42,001 nucleotides of DNA from Puniceicoccaceae bacterium 5H (GTDB lineage Bacteria > Verrucomicrobiota > Verrucomicrobiia > Opitutales > Oceanipulchritudinaceae), in NCBI GenBank assembly GCA_009772895.1, contig WOUP01000027.1:1-42001 (forward strand), written 5' to 3'. The notes below the pieces were generated by a model. It was not told the DNA's origin. It saw nothing but the letters and a program-made list of their open reading frames with translations, and ran no database searches. Numbering within the stretch: the first letter of the stretch is position 1; every line of letters starts with the position of its first letter. A program made the position numbers and the translations under genes. Shown in pieces: positions 33,869 to 41,906 of this stretch.

Positions 33869-34160
33869 TGCGGGCACAGCGCCTGGATCCACCTGCGGTC
33901 TTCGCAACAAATCAAGCGGCGTGCCCGCAGCATCCGCGAAGAAGGCCGCTTGCACGACGATCAACCGGCGCGTTCCATCGGCGAGCAACGTCCGCGCTAG
34001 CAGCTCAGCCCGGTACTTCCCATATCCAACAGGTATCACCGCCGCGATCTAACCTAACGCCCCTTAGGCATACGGTGCCGCCCGACCGTCAGTCACAGGG
34101 GCCCTCGGGCATTCCACCGCCTTTTCTGAAGACAGCCTGTTCACCCGCCAAGCTGAAGGC

Positions 34161-34211
34161 GTGGTATCGTGTAGCCGGTGGTTGAATTCGCCGCACTGAT
34201 GATACCACCGG
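34161..34211. repeat. interlocking palindromes
   Basis: GTGGTATC (34161-34168) pairs with GATACCAC (34201-34208); CCGGTGGT (34175-34182) pairs with ACCACCGG (34204-34211). The right-hand arms overlap by five bases, so only one stem can form at a time. Confidence 0.65.
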
Positions 34212-34297
34212 TCCCATTCCCCACCCGACACCCCTGGAGCGAGCACCATAGGCCTCTCGCCACGCACTGCCACCAATGCCGGGCCGGCTCACGGCAC

Positions 34298-34326
34298 AAA
34301 AAAGCCCGGATCGCGGGGATCCGGGC
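34298..34326 (-). terminator. terminator of the rpmH-rnpA-yidD-yidC unit
   Basis: Perfect 8-bp stem GCCCGGAT/ATCCGGGC with a seven-base loop; on the minus strand it is followed by six T residues (plus A run 34298-34303), 16 bases beyond the yidC stop. Confidence 0.9.
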
Positions 34327-34342
34327 AGGAAAGGCAAAGGGC

Positions 34343-36298
34343 TTACTTCTTTTGCCAGGGCAGACGGGGCTGCTCCGGCTCGTCCTTTTTCTTCTTTTTC
34401 TTGATCAGGGGTTCCTGCTTTTTGTGGCTCTCCACTTCAGCTACCTCGGCTTCGATAATCTGGTCTTCCTTGTCCTTGTGGCGGTGGATGTACCAGCCCT
34501 GGAAGATCGAGAAGGTGTTGGTGGTCGTCCAGTAGAGCACGAGGCCGCTGGAGAACTGATAGGTGAAGAAGAAGAATATGATGGGCATGTACTTCATCAC
34601 CTTCATCGCCGGGTTGTCCGCGGCGGCGGCCGGTTGCGGCGTAAACTTCATCAGCAGGATCATGCTCACCAACCAGAAGAAGGGCAGGATGTTCAGCGAA
34701 TCGCCCACCAGTGGCATCATGGTGCCGAAGTGGATCGTCTGGTCGGGCATCGAGAGGTCCGAGATCCAGAGGAAGTCCGCGTAGCGCAGCTCGCTGGCAT
34801 TGCGCAGCAGGTTGAAGAACGCGATGAAGATCGGGAACTGGATCAGGATGGGCCAGCAACCGGAGAGCGGGTTGACGCCGTGCTTTTTCCATAGCTTGGC
34901 CATCTCCTGGTTGAGCTGCACGGGGTCGTCGGCGTACTTCTCGCGAATCTCCTTCAGCGGTCCTTGCAGCTCCTGCATGCGCTTGCTCGAACGAGCCGAC
35001 TTGGCGGTGAGCGGCAGCAGGATGAGGCGGATCGTCAGCGTCGCGAAGATAATGGCAAAGCCCCAGCTACCGAGGAAGCCCTGGTAGAACTCCAGCAGCT
35101 TGAGCATGCCCTTGGAGATAAAGGCGATCAGGCCCACCGAAAGGCCGACGAACCAGCCGAGCTCCAGCACTTCGTCCTGATCGGGGTCGAGCTCTTCCAG
35201 GTGACTGTAGTCCTTCGGCCCGGCGTAGAGCTCCACATCCAGATCGTAGGTGCCCTGCGGCTCGAGGTTGGGCAGCACAAACTCCAGGGCGGCGGCCACC
35301 CCGACCGGCTCCTGACCCGTCATCGTGTCGACCATGAAGCGGCGCGGCACCGCCACCAGGCCCGAAGCCGGATGGCTGGGCGTGGCGATCATGGTAAAGA
35401 ACTGATTCTTGACTGCGCCCCAGATAATCGGGGTGCGGCGCTCCACGCGGTTCTCGGGATCGCTGGAGGTAAAGGGCAGCTTGCCCCCGCTCCGGAACTT
35501 GGCGGACGAGATCGTGTGGTAATCGTTGTCGCTGTCGTAGTAGCTGGCCTTGAGGTTCTGGCCGCGCTGATCGGCCGCGGTCGGCGCGCTCGTGCCGATG
35601 TGGAGAAACTGCGTGCCCAGCGGGCGCGGCGTATCCGTCGTGTTGATGTACTCCAGCTTGTGGTGCACCACGTAGGGCGCAGCACCATCGTCACCGGGGT
35701 TGAGCTCGTAGGTGCGGCGGATCTTCAACCCCGCGTCCACCTGGCCTTCCAGCACGAGACGGGTCGGAGACTGCTCCACCACATCGTAATAGCGGGCCAC
35801 ATCGGCCCCAAATTTCTCGCCGCTCTGGTGCGTCAGCGCCATGATCGCGTATTTACCTCCCTCGTTGAGGATAACCGGATCGGGGTTTTCGACGCGGGCC
35901 GGATTTTCGTCCGGGTAATCCTTGAGCGTGATGGTCTGGATGCCCCCACCAAAGGTGCTGACTTCTGCGCGGATGACCTCGTTTTCCAGCACGAGCGTCT
36001 GCTCGGTTGCTTGAAACGCGTAGTCCTGCTCCGGTTCAGGCGCGGGCGTGCGCTCCGGGTATTGCGCGGTTTCGTTTTCCGCGCGCACGGTAGCGTCGGC
36101 GTCACGGGCCGGGCGGTCCGCAGACGCCTCGGAGTCGTCGGTCTCACCCGCCGCCACCGTGTCGTCTTCCGCCACCTGTTCCGCCTGCACCTGGGCCTGC
36201 TCCTTCTGGAAGGCAGCGGTCTGCGTCTGGTAGTAGAACATCAGGCCCATCCCTGCGAGCAGCAGGAGGACGCCTAAAATCAGGTTCTTTTTATCCAT
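34343..36298 (-). CDS. yidC: YidC membrane protein insertase
   Basis: A 651-residue Oxa1/YidC insertase that places proteins in the inner membrane alone or with SecYEG. A first membrane segment is at residues 5-23 (LILGVLLLLAGMGLMFYY), followed by a long acidic linker (about 35-90), a large periplasmic beta domain (about 95-375), and the conserved C-terminal membrane bundle. The hydrophilic-groove Arg is in ATLTIRLILLPLT. The GVNPLSGCWPILIQFPIFIAFFNLL block is diagnostic. The tail is Lys-rich (KKKKKK), as in forms that contact ribosomes. Longer than the E. coli protein (548). The start overlaps the yidD end by eight bases. Confidence 0.95.
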   Translation of the reverse strand: MDKKNLILGVLLLLAGMGLMFYYQTQTAAFQKEQAQVQAEQVAEDDTVAAGETDDSEASADRPARDADATVRAENETAQYPERTPAPEPEQDYAFQATEQTLVLENEVIRAEVSTFGGGIQTITLKDYPDENPARVENPDPVILNEGGKYAIMALTHQSGEKFGADVARYYDVVEQSPTRLVLEGQVDAGLKIRRTYELNPGDDGAAPYVVHHKLEYINTTDTPRPLGTQFLHIGTSAPTAADQRGQNLKASYYDSDNDYHTISSAKFRSGGKLPFTSSDPENRVERRTPIIWGAVKNQFFTMIATPSHPASGLVAVPRRFMVDTMTGQEPVGVAAALEFVLPNLEPQGTYDLDVELYAGPKDYSHLEELDPDQDEVLELGWFVGLSVGLIAFISKGMLKLLEFYQGFLGSWGFAIIFATLTIRLILLPLTAKSARSSKRMQELQGPLKEIREKYADDPVQLNQEMAKLWKKHGVNPLSGCWPILIQFPIFIAFFNLLRNASELRYADFLWISDLSMPDQTIHFGTMMPLVGDSLNILPFFWLVSMILLMKFTPQPAAAADNPAMKVMKYMPIIFFFFTYQFSSGLVLYWTTTNTFSIFQGWYIHRHKDKEDQIIEAEVAEVESHKKQEPLIKKKKKKDEPEQPRLPWQKK

Positions 36299-36617
36299 GA
36301 TGTGCCAAATTCTGGGAAGCCGGCTTTTCCGGCTTGGGGGTGTGGGGATCCCGCGAGGGGACCGGGTCATACCCGCAGCCACCCCACGGATGGCAGCGAG
36401 ACAGGCGCCGGATGGCAAGCCAACTCCCGTAGAGGGGGCCATGCTCCCGCAGTGCCTGTAGCGCGTATTGCGAGCAGGTGGGCTCGAAGCGGCAACCGCT
36501 GCCCGGCACGAGGCTGTGCAACAGGGGCGAGACCACCCAGCGATACAGCATCACCAACAGGATGAGGGGCCAAGCTAAAACGCGCCCCGTCACGCTGACG
36601 ACCCGGCGCGCGCTCAC
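36291..36617 (-). CDS. yidD: YidD membrane protein insertion efficiency factor
   Basis: A 108-residue YidD, a small membrane-associated protein that assists YidC-dependent insertion. An amphipathic or membrane segment near residues 13-28 precedes the diagnostic YRWVVSPLL, GSGCRFEPTCSQYALQAL and LAIRRLSRCHPWGGCGYDPVP. Its GTG start at 36617 overlaps the rnpA stop codon in a GTGA arrangement, and its own stop overlaps the yidC start, so the three genes are translationally coupled. A longer frame upstream is a shadow of rnpA. Confidence 0.93.
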   Translation of the reverse strand: MSARRVVSVTGRVLAWPLILLVMLYRWVVSPLLHSLVPGSGCRFEPTCSQYALQALREHGPLYGSWLAIRRLSRCHPWGGCGYDPVPSRDPHTPKPEKPASQNLAHHG

Positions 36618-36991
36618 GAGGGCTCCTTTTCGGCAGCCCGAGCGCTGGCCGGGAGGCGTTCGGCGGTCAGGCAAAAGCGTTGCACACAGGTCGGCCAGTC
36701 CATCTCGAGGATGCGGCGGCGGCCGACCAGGACCAGATCGCAATTGGCGGGCAGACGCTGCTGGTACAAACGAAAAAGCTCCCGCAGTCGCCGCTTGGCA
36801 CGGTTACGCTGCACGGCGTTGCCAAGGCGCTTGGAAGCAATCACTCCGACGCGGCGCAAAGGCGGGCGCTCGGAATCGCTCACTTCGCGCAGTTGAAACA
36901 AAAAAGGGCCGCATTCGCGGCCACGACCAGATTGGCGGACAGTCTGGAACTCCGCCGTACGTCGGATGTGCTGGCGTGGGGTCAACCGCAT
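36614..36991 (-). CDS. rnpA: ribonuclease P protein component
   Basis: A 125-residue basic protein that binds the catalytic RNase P RNA and helps in 5' maturation of tRNAs. The family signature is AVQRNRAKRRLRELFR, preceded by RVGVIASKRLGNA; the N terminus RLTPRQHIRRTAEFQTVRQSGRG is also typical. It starts 20 bases after the rpmH stop, in the widely conserved rpmH-rnpA order, and overlaps yidD. Confidence 0.95.
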   Translation of the reverse strand: MRLTPRQHIRRTAEFQTVRQSGRGRECGPFLFQLREVSDSERPPLRRVGVIASKRLGNAVQRNRAKRRLRELFRLYQQRLPANCDLVLVGRRRILEMDWPTCVQRFCLTAERLPASARAAEKEPS

Positions 36992-37011
36992 GGCCAGCTC
37001 CGGAAAATGGA

Positions 37012-37143
37012 TCAGGCGCTCAGGCGCTTGCGACCGCGGGCGCGACGGGCGTTGATCACCTTGCGGCCTCCACGGGTTCCCATGCGGGCGCGGAAACCAA
37101 GCTTGCGTTGGCGACGGAGACGGTGGGGGCGATATGTCGGCAT
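37012..37143 (-). CDS. rpmH: 50S ribosomal protein L34
   Basis: A 43-residue, very basic ribosomal protein with the characteristic [21 protein letters not shown] and [17 protein letters not shown] parts. Two tandem ATGs (37146 and 37143) are possible; AGGA lies six and nine bases before them respectively. It heads the rpmH-rnpA-yidD-yidC unit. No dnaA gene or DnaA-box cluster lies upstream as it does near many origins; instead cinA follows on the same strand side. Confidence 0.95.
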   Translation of the reverse strand: MPTYRPHRLRRQRKLGFRARMGTRGGRKVINARRARGRKRLSA

Positions 37144-37188
37144 CATGGCGATTCCTGGGCTGAAAGATAAAAACGGGTAGAACAGCGC

Positions 37189-37255
37189 AGCCCGGTTAGT
37201 ACGTCAAGGGGAAAGATGCAGTGGAAGCGCGCGAATCCCGTACCGACACCGGGCT
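37189..37255 (-). promoter_or_regulatory. long imperfect hairpin in rpmH leader
   Basis: AGCCCGGT (37189-37196) and ACCGGGCT (37248-37255), with inner GTACG (37199-37203) and CGTAC (37239-37243), form a two-part stem 46-112 bases upstream of the rpmH start. It would be in the rpmH leader or form a cruciform in the promoter region. The rest of 37144-37380 shows no gene. Confidence 0.4.
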
Positions 37256-37380
37256 AACGTTTGGCAGGGGCCCATTCAGCTTGCGCGGCAATCACTCCGC
37301 ACACCCACGGGAGGCCATCCCGGGACACCGATTCGTCCCGCCATGAACGCATATCTGCCGGGATTGCTGGGCGCACCGCC

Positions 37381-38658
37381 CTAGCAACGCATGCTCTCGA
37401 GCAGGTCGTAGGCGGCGTATTTCTTCAGTTTGCGGTAGATGAAATCGAGGGCAGAATTGACCGCACGCTGTTTGACGGCCGCGCGCTGGCCCGGGTGGAT
37501 CAGCTTGTACGACCACACCCCCACCGGGCTGTGATAGCCGAGGTAGATCGTGCCGGGCGGCTCCTCGCCGCCTTCCGGGCCCGCAAAGCCGGTCACCGCC
37601 AAGGCGTAATCGGCCTCCAGACGTTCGGCGACCCCGGTGGCCATGGCCACGGCACACTCCGCACTGACGGCGCCGTGCTGCTCCAGCAGACAACCGGGCA
37701 CGTTGAGCAGCGCCTCTTTGACCTCGTTCTGGTAACAGACCAAGCCGCCGGCAAAGCTCTTGGAAGCCCCCGGCACATCGGTGAAGCGGCTGGCCAACAG
37801 GCCCCCGGTGCAGGACTCGGCCACCGCCAGCTTGCTGTTCAAGGATCGCAGCTTGCGCAAAATCCATTCCGCCACGTCGGGCTCGCCGTAGCCGAGAAAG
37901 CCGTCGCCCAGCTCAGAGGCGCACTCGTTGCCGATCTCCTCCAGCCGAGACCACTCGAGGCGCTCGTTGACAGGGCGCAGGCGCATGTCGACGAAGCCGT
38001 TGTGCGCGCAATAGGCGATGCTCAGCTGCCCGGCGTAGCGGTCGAAAATCGGCTCGAGGCGGGTCTGCAGGTAGCTCTCGCCCACGCCGATGGTGCGCAG
38101 CTGCAGGTAGGCGGGGCGCTCCAGGGCGAGGCCCTTTTTCACCAACCGGGGCAGCACCTCTTCGTCGAACATCGGCTTCATCTCGTGGGCCGGGCCGGGC
38201 AACATGATCAGCAGCTTGCCGTCGACCTCCAGCCACTGGCCGGGCGCGGTACCATTAGGGTTTATCAGGCGCTCGGCACCATCGACCAGGTAGCACTGTC
38301 GCAAATTGTTCGGCGTGACGTCGCGACCGCGAATCGCGAAAAAATTTCGCAACTCTGCCTCCTGCTCTTCGTTAAATACCAGCGAGCGCCCCAGCGCATC
38401 GGCAATCGTCTCCCGCGTCAGGTCGTCCGTCGTGGGGCCCAGCCCTCCGGTGGTGATAAGAATATCCGAGCGCTCCCAGGCCGAGAGAAAAGCGGTACGA
38501 ATCTCCGACTCTTCATCGCGGATCTCCTGGGTGCGGCGAATAGGCAGGCCGTGGCGGGTCAGCTGGTCGCCGAGGAAGACGAGATGTCCATTGCTGCGAA
38601 TGCCGAGCAGGAGCTCATCGCCTAAGAAAATTATTTCGAGGTGCTTGGGAATTTCCAT
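37381..38658 (-). CDS. cinA: CinA-family protein (MoCF domain plus PncC-type amidase)
   Basis: A 425-residue CinA. Residues 1-170 form a molybdopterin-binding-like domain (IIFLGDELLLG, ILITTGGLGPTTDDLT, LPGPAHEMKPMF). The C-terminal part, from about 265, is nicotinamide-nucleotide amidase-like: AVAESCTGGLLASRFTDVPGASKSF with the catalytic Ser, GLVCYQNEVK, and AVTGFAGPEGG. It may recycle NMN from NAD breakdown; the competence link of the name is not supported here, as no recA is adjacent. The ATG at 38658 is chosen over an upstream in-frame start inside the uvrC promoter region. Confidence 0.92.
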   Translation of the reverse strand: MEIPKHLEIIFLGDELLLGIRSNGHLVFLGDQLTRHGLPIRRTQEIRDEESEIRTAFLSAWERSDILITTGGLGPTTDDLTRETIADALGRSLVFNEEQEAELRNFFAIRGRDVTPNNLRQCYLVDGAERLINPNGTAPGQWLEVDGKLLIMLPGPAHEMKPMFDEEVLPRLVKKGLALERPAYLQLRTIGVGESYLQTRLEPIFDRYAGQLSIAYCAHNGFVDMRLRPVNERLEWSRLEEIGNECASELGDGFLGYGEPDVAEWILRKLRSLNSKLAVAESCTGGLLASRFTDVPGASKSFAGGLVCYQNEVKEALLNVPGCLLEQHGAVSAECAVAMATGVAERLEADYALAVTGFAGPEGGEEPPGTIYLGYHSPVGVWSYKLIHPGQRAAVKQRAVNSALDFIYRKLKKYAAYDLLESMRC

Positions 38659-38690
38659 ACCAACCTGCTTGCATGAGACAGTGCGGGCAT

Positions 38691-38720
38691 TTGCCTTATC
38701 AGCTTCTATACGCCTACTAT
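38691..38720 (+). promoter_or_regulatory. candidate sigma-70 promoter of uvrC
   Basis: TTGCCT and TACTAT with an 18-base spacer; transcription would begin near 38727, about ten bases before the uvrC ATG. Confidence 0.42.
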
Positions 38721-38737
38721 ATCGGGAAAAGCCCGGG

Positions 38738-40219
38738 ATGCCACCCCCTGACCAGAGTAAACTCAAGGAAAAAGTTCGTCGCCTGACGGAAGGGCCCGGC
38801 GTGTACCTGATGAAGGACCGCTTCGGCTCCGTTCTCTACGTCGGCAAGGCGAAAAACCTCAAACGCCGCGTGAGCAGCTATTTTCAGCGTTCGCGACGGA
38901 ACATGATCCAACAGCCGAAGGTCGTCGCCATGCTCGACCTGATCTACGACTTCGACTACATCGAGGTGAACAGCGAGAGCGAAGCCCTCCTGCTCGAAGG
39001 TCGTCTGATCAAGGAATGGAAGCCGAAGTACAATACCGACTTCACCGACGACAAGCGCTTCCTGCTCGTGCGGGTGGATATGGAAAACACGCTGCCACGC
39101 TTCCGTCTCGTGCGTTTTCGCCAGAGCGAGCAGAGCCTCTACTTCGGGCCCTTCGCCCACGCCGGGCGCCTGCGCAAGACCCTGGGCGAGCTACGGCTGA
39201 AGTACGGCATCCTGCTCAGCGATGCCTCCCCCACCCAGCTGGAGGACGGCCGCTGGCGACTCTACGATGACGCCCGGGCCGAGATCTACGGCCACGAAAA
39301 CATCGTGACGGAAGACGAGTACCGCGCGCGCGTGGAGCAGGCCTGCGTGTTCCTCGACGGCAAGAGCCGCGAGTGGTTGAGCGATCTGGAAGACGAGATG
39401 CGCAAGGCGGCCCTGAATCAGGAATTCGAACGGGCGGCCGAACTGCGCGACGTCCTGTTTGCGCTCAAGGGCACAATCGAACGCACCCGCAAGTTCACCC
39501 GGCAGACCCTCGTCATGCGCCCCGCCGACCCCACCCCGGTGCTGGAAGAACTGCAACGCGAGCTGCAGCTGCGCAACCTGCCGCGCAACATCGAGTGCTT
39601 CGACATCTCGCACGTCAGCGGCACCTATTGCGTCGCCTCGATGGTGCACTTCACCGACGGGCTGCCGGACAAAAACAACTACCGCCGCTTCAAGATCAAG
39701 AGCTTCATTGGCAACGACGACTTTCGCGCGATGGAAGAAGTCGTCGGCCGCCGCTACCGCCGTCTGCACGACGAGGGCAAGCCCTTCCCCGAGCTGGTGG
39801 TGATCGACGGGGGCCGCGGGCAGGTAGGAGCCGCGCTCAAGGCCTTCCTGCTGCACGAGCTGGAGCCGCCCCCGCTGATCGGCCTGGCCAAGAAGGAGGA
39901 GACGATCCACTTCAGCGATGCCCGCGAACCGCTACAGCTGCCCAACCACAGCGCGCCGCGCCTGCTGCTGCAGCGCATTCGCGACGAGGCCCACCGCTTT
40001 GCCAACACCTACAATGCCGACCTGCGCCGCAAGCGTATGAAGGCAAACGTCCTGCACGAATTCGAGGGGCTGGGACCCGTCCGACGCGAGGCCCTTTGGG
40101 AACGCTTCAAGAATCTGCCGCGCCTCAAGCAAGCGACGCTGGACGAATTGCAGGAAGTCGAAGGCATCGGCCCAAAACTTGCGGAGAGACTCCATGAATT
40201 CCTACAGCGTGCGGGATAA
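38738..40219 (+). CDS. uvrC: UvrC excinuclease subunit lacking the usual cysteine cluster
   Basis: A 493-residue UvrC, which makes both incisions around damaged DNA in nucleotide excision repair with UvrB. GIY-YIG domain at 15-100 (GVYLMKDRFGSVLYVG, R43/R44, E87); UvrB-binding helix hairpin at about 216-250; RNase H-like nuclease from about 280 (D289 in CFDISH, D357 in VIDGGRG, H420 in DEAH); tandem helix-hairpin-helix at 440-490. The four cysteines normally found between the GIY-YIG and UVR parts, which bind a metal or Fe-S cluster, are all absent: residues 155-200 contain no Cys. Shorter than the 610-residue E. coli protein. The start follows GGGA. An in-frame upstream extension overlaps cinA and is not used. 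Confidence 0.93.
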   Translation: MPPPDQSKLKEKVRRLTEGPGVYLMKDRFGSVLYVGKAKNLKRRVSSYFQRSRRNMIQQPKVVAMLDLIYDFDYIEVNSESEALLLEGRLIKEWKPKYNTDFTDDKRFLLVRVDMENTLPRFRLVRFRQSEQSLYFGPFAHAGRLRKTLGELRLKYGILLSDASPTQLEDGRWRLYDDARAEIYGHENIVTEDEYRARVEQACVFLDGKSREWLSDLEDEMRKAALNQEFERAAELRDVLFALKGTIERTRKFTRQTLVMRPADPTPVLEELQRELQLRNLPRNIECFDISHVSGTYCVASMVHFTDGLPDKNNYRRFKIKSFIGNDDFRAMEEVVGRRYRRLHDEGKPFPELVVIDGGRGQVGAALKAFLLHELEPPPLIGLAKKEETIHFSDAREPLQLPNHSAPRLLLQRIRDEAHRFANTYNADLRRKRMKANVLHEFEGLGPVRREALWERFKNLPRLKQATLDELQEVEGIGPKLAERLHEFLQRAG

Positions 40220-40323
40220 AAATACCCAGTACGCCGCCAAACAACTGGATTCGTGCGCTCCTGCATTAAATCTATGCTTCAACTTCCGATTAGCGAATCG
40301 TGGAACGTGAGTCCTCAACAACT

Positions 40324-40521
40324 ATGCTAGCTTATCAGGACGCCTTTGCCGGTGGCCGACGGGCGGAACTGCACAATCAGCTCAGTGACGCGCTCGCCGT
40401 AATTTTATTGCAGACGGATCTGTTGCAGGACGACCAGCTAACGGTTGATCTCGCGCACGAAACCGCCCTTGAAATTCGCCGGTCCGTCCAGCAGATGCGG
40501 AGCTTGCTGCGTTACCTGTAG
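40324..40521 (+). CDS. 65-residue protein resembling a stand-alone HisKA dimerisation helix pair
   Basis: Not firmly recognised. The chain reads as two helices: ELHNQLSDALAVILLQTDLLQ and, after a short turn, AHETALEIRRSVQQMRSLLRYL. This resembles the DHp (HisKA) region of sensor kinases, where a phospho-accepting His begins a motif like HxxNNxLxxIL. Here the residue that aligns best with the phospho-acceptor is Asn (the His is one position earlier), so autophosphorylation is doubtful. No kinase ATP-binding domain follows. An in-frame GTG at 40300 would add eight residues. Confidence 0.5.
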   Translation: MLAYQDAFAGGRRAELHNQLSDALAVILLQTDLLQDDQLTVDLAHETALEIRRSVQQMRSLLRYL

Positions 40522-40643
40522 CTTTAGGGTGCGACTGCGCTAAGTACTTGCCAAACAGGCAGTATTGTTGAGAATTCAATAGCAGCAGGCATGGGCTCCA
40601 GGCGTTGAGCCGCACCTGCCTCCTTCTTTACACCTGCCTGAAT

Positions 40644-41015
40644 ATGCAGCAAGAAATCGACGTTGAGCCGGGACAGACGATCATCCAGCAGGGTGAGACC
40701 GGCTCAGGCTTTTTCATCCTCAAGAAGGGCACGCTCGAGGTTTACAAGGACGAGATCCTGCTGGCGGTTCTCATGTACCCCGGCACGATCTTCGGTGAAA
40801 TGGGCGGCATTCTCGACCGCCCCCGCACCTGCACCATCAAGGCCAAAAGCACGGCCAAGATCGTGCATGTTGAGGCCAACTCCATCGAAGACATCGTGCG
40901 CAACGAGCCGGAAGTCGCCGTCAAGATCCTCAAGACGCTCGCCAACCGCCTCGATCGTACCACCCAGAAGCTGATCGATACCGCGCGCGAAAGCCCGTTC
41001 TGGTCGGTGCGCTAG
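40644..41015 (+). CDS. single cyclic nucleotide-binding (CNB) domain protein
   Basis: A 123-residue CNB-fold protein without a DNA-binding or kinase domain. The family pattern is seen as VEPGQTIIQQGETGSGFFILKKGTLEVYKD, then the phosphate-binding cassette FGEMGGILDRPRTCTIKAKSTAKIVHVE. The Arg of the cassette is present (PRTCTI), though the usual following Ala/Ser pair is T-C, so ligand binding is plausible, not certain. It ends at a CTAG overlap with the convergent RES toxin gene. It is probably a regulatory subunit for a partner encoded elsewhere. Confidence 0.8.
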   Translation: MQQEIDVEPGQTIIQQGETGSGFFILKKGTLEVYKDEILLAVLMYPGTIFGEMGGILDRPRTCTIKAKSTAKIVHVEANSIEDIVRNEPEVAVKILKTLANRLDRTTQKLIDTARESPFWSVR

Positions 41016-41458
41016 GGCGTCAGTCTGGCGTCAAAACTGAAGGGCTCCGGACCCTGCTGAATCCAGCCCTGATCGAAAGCCGGGTGGAGCGGATTGAGCA
41101 ACAAGTTGTGTTCGCCAGGAATGAGTAAACTGGGCACCCGCAATACGGGGGAGCTACGACGCTCCAACCATTGATGCCCCACCTCGCGGCTCCTCTCCAG
41201 CTCCGGCGGCAATGGGTGCTGATCTTTTACTGCGCCGTCGGGTACCGCGATTCGCCACCAGACGAAAGGCTGCATGGGTTGACCGCGTTGGAGGTGAACG
41301 AGGATTTCCAGTGCGCAAAGCGACAGGTGTTCCGCCGTATAAACAATGGGGCGACCGATGCGATTCCAGCGGCCAGCCGCGTAGAGGCCACCCTTGCCGC
41401 CAAAGGCGTCCTCGGGTGTCGCCGCAAATCGGCGCAGTGCCATCCGGTAAGCCTCCAT
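41012..41458 (-). CDS. RES-domain toxin
   Basis: A 148-residue RES-domain protein, the toxin of RES-Xre type II toxin-antitoxin systems; characterised members degrade or modify NAD+. The family block is present: RRFAATPEDAFGGKGGLYAAGRWNRIGRPIVYTAEHLSLCALEILVHLQ, with the expected Arg, Tyr and Glu residues. The C-terminal LLIPGEHNLLLNPLHP also fits. The ATG at 41458 is five bases after the antitoxin stop; a GTG overlapping that stop is an alternative start. Confidence 0.88.
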   Translation of the reverse strand: MEAYRMALRRFAATPEDAFGGKGGLYAAGRWNRIGRPIVYTAEHLSLCALEILVHLQRGQPMQPFVWWRIAVPDGAVKDQHPLPPELERSREVGHQWLERRSSPVLRVPSLLIPGEHNLLLNPLHPAFDQGWIQQGPEPFSFDARLTP

Positions 41459-41463
41459 CGCAC

Positions 41464-41865
41464 TCACTGAAACATGCCGTAGCCCACGCCCATGATGAAC
41501 GACTCCGCTTGAGCCATGCCGACATCCGTGTCTGACAGATCGAGCGGGGCCGCCCCTCCCAGGGGTGCCGCCGGCGTCAAAAGCCACTGAGCCGCGGCCT
41601 CATCAGTAGCATAAACCAGCCGCGCATGGTGGTGCAGCCGCGCGGCGCGCAGAACACGCTCGGATTCGGTAGGGCCGAGGCGAGCTGCCTCTTTTTTCTT
41701 TCGATTCAAGGTGCGAATGGAGATGCGCAGTCGCTGAGCGAAAGCCTCACGCGTCAGGCCGTAAGCTTGTGCCACCTCATCGAATACCTCCGGCAAGATG
41801 CCGGCGCGCAAGAGGCTGATCTGCTCACGCGGTGGCAGATCCACCAGTTCTGTTATGGCGGACAT
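41464..41865 (-). CDS. Xre/MbcA/ParS-family antitoxin (DUF2384)
   Basis: A 133-residue antitoxin paired with the downstream RES toxin. The N-terminal part has an Xre-like helix-turn-helix (AYGLTREAFAQRLRISIRTLNRKKK). The C-terminal DUF2384 toxin-binding part includes ATDEAAAQWLLTPAAPLGGAAPLDL followed by SDTDVGMAQAESFIMGVGYGMF, which is characteristic. Gene order antitoxin-toxin is standard; the antitoxin probably autoregulates the operon. The promoter region is cut short by the IS end at 41907, 41 bases upstream. Confidence 0.9.
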   Translation of the reverse strand: MSAITELVDLPPREQISLLRAGILPEVFDEVAQAYGLTREAFAQRLRISIRTLNRKKKEAARLGPTESERVLRAARLHHHARLVYATDEAAAQWLLTPAAPLGGAAPLDLSDTDVGMAQAESFIMGVGYGMFQ

Positions 41866-41906
41866 AAATCCATCCTAAGCCATTTGACCTGAAAACCAAG
41901 CCATTA

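Noticed and set aside
33842-34039. 65-residue minus-strand frame in the repeat region
   Set aside because: It begins or ends inside palindromic repeat copies and matches nothing I recognise; probably non-coding.
37144-37380. Possible replication origin next to rpmH
   Set aside because: No DnaA boxes (TTATCCACA-like), no AT-rich unwinding region and no dnaA or dnaN nearby.
38306-38737. N-terminal extension of uvrC
   Set aside because: It overlaps cinA on the opposite strand and precedes the conserved GIY-YIG start; a promoter-like sequence lies between.
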